From Evansella alkalicola (GTDB lineage: Bacteria; Bacillota; Bacilli; Bacillales; Salisediminibacteriaceae), in the NCBI RefSeq assembly GCF_019042735.1, contig NZ_JAHQCR010000077.1, positions 19,338-83,337 of the forward strand: DNA of 64,000 bases, written 5' to 3'. Below the pieces are notes generated by a model. The model ran no database searches. It worked only from the letters and a program-made list of their open reading frames with translations, and had not been told where the DNA came from. The first letter of the stretch is position 1; every line of letters begins with the position of its first letter. A program made the position numbers and the translations under genes. Positions 63,396 to 64,000 of this stretch are shown here, piece by piece.

Positions 63396-64000
63396 ATAGA
63401 TTTGTTGTTTTAGCGAAAAAAAATTGTGGATAAGGCGGGATTTATAACGACAGATTTGCAAATTTCCGAAGCGAAACTGTCGATAAAGGGGGTTGATACC
63501 GACAGATTTGAAGTTTTCAGAATCAAAACTGTCGATAAAGGAGGTTGATACCGACAGTTTTGTAGTTTTCAGAAGTAAATCTGTCGATAAGGAGGGTTAA
63601 TACCGGCAGATTTGAAGTTTTAGCATGCAAAACTGTCGATAAAGGAGGTTGATACCGACAGATTTACATTTTTCACAAACAAAACTGTCGATAAAGCGAG
63701 TTGATACCGACAGATTTGCAGTTTTCCGAATCAAAACTGTCGATAAGGAGGGTTGATACCGACAGATTTGCAAATTTCAGAATCAAAACTGTCGATAAAG
63801 CGAGGTAATACCGACAGATTTGAAGTTATCCGAAGCAAAACTGTCGATAAAGCGGGTATCAAGGACAGTTTTCTAGATTTAGATGTGAAAATTGTCCAAG
63901 GAATTGAGTATCAAGGACAGTTTACTAGAATTTGAGGTGAAAACAGTCCAAGGAAACGAGTATCAAGGACAGTTTACTAGAGTTTGAGGTGAGAACTGTC
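63396..64000. repeat. array of 52-bp tandem repeats, each with a 35-bp palindrome
   Basis: Units start at 63448, 63500, 63552, 63604, 63656, 63708, 63760 and 63812 (exactly 52 bp apart), then 63863, 63915 and 63967; a degenerate unit begins near 63396. Each holds an imperfect palindrome, CGACAG-A-TTTG ... CAAA-A-CTGTCG, and a 17-bp linker of the type ATAAAGGAGGTTGATAC. The last three units form a second class with GGACAG ... CTGTCC and linker AAGGAA-GAGTATCAA. The array runs off the window. The unit length is not a multiple of three, so it is not a repeat protein. Confidence 0.95.

Noticed and set aside
63753..63935. Open frame of 60 codons inside the 52-bp array
   Set aside because: The unit length is not divisible by three, so the frame reads a different phase in each unit, and there is no ribosome binding site in the right place.
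63448..64000. CRISPR array
   Set aside because: The period is 52 bp and the segments between palindromes are themselves repeated, not unique spacers. No cas genes are nearby.

Overview
The window is AT-rich DNA from a Gram-positive, endospore-forming member of the Bacillaceae. The evidence is strong AGGAGG-type ribosome binding sites, frequent TTG/GTG starts, a PhoP that closely resembles the Bacillus protein, a YheC/D spore-coat ATP-grasp protein, Sps-like glycan genes and a Yuk/Ess type VII secretion locus. Very acidic tails on several envelope proteins would fit a salt- or alkali-tolerant species, but that is inference. No rRNA, tRNA, CRISPR array or intact insertion sequence was seen.

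Layout: (1) 1-5.1 kb holds a defence-like patch: a RES-domain toxin cut by the window edge, then an SF1 helicase followed by an AbiH-family protein. (2) 6.0-12.6 kb holds a polysaccharide deacetylase, an alpha/beta hydrolase, a two-gene ABC exporter with its own two-component system, and two small membrane proteins. (3) 12.8-26.2 kb is a surface or spore glycan block: YheC/D, two SpsB-like transferases, an SpsF-like cytidylyltransferase, a divergent NeuB/SpsE-like protein, a LegB-type dehydratase, and a six-gene operon (LegC-type aminotransferase, acetyltransferase, second PLP enzyme, FemAB/GNAT protein, NeuB/LegI, NeuC/LegG). Together these could make and activate a legionaminic-acid-like nonulosonate. 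(4) 26.6-37.8 kb is a phosphorus-acquisition block: two PhnD/PhnC/PhnE importers in opposite orientation enclose a PAP2 phosphatase, a GT4 glycosyltransferase, a PhoP-like regulator and a second, odd response regulator. TT(A/C/T)A(C/T)A repeats at 10-11 bp spacing lie before three of these genes. (5) 38.0-41.1 kb holds a HAD phosphatase, an AraC regulator, a tiny zinc-ribbon-like gene and a GH27 alpha-galactosidase. (6) 41.6-42.7 kb holds RDD and YiaA/B membrane proteins. (7) 43.0-57.4 kb is a type VII secretion locus in the order esxA-esaA-essA-esaB-essB-essC, then YwqH- and YwqI-like helper proteins and three tandem paralogous six-helix membrane proteins, with no LXG toxin. (8) 57.8-63.3 kb is accessory: a phage-like hypothetical, a nucleotidyltransferase with an internally deleted HI0074-like partner, an HTH regulator with a frameshifted DUF3169-type membrane gene, a Rieske fusion protein, a holin and a stress-protein-like gene. 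(9) From about 63.4 kb to the right edge lies an array of 52-bp tandem repeats, each containing a 35-bp imperfect palindrome.

The most distinctive observations are the 52-bp palindrome array, the triplicated membrane genes sharing an almost identical 97-nt 3' block, the helicase-AbiH pair, and the PhoP-centred island. All family names come from motif recognition by eye; no database search was run.
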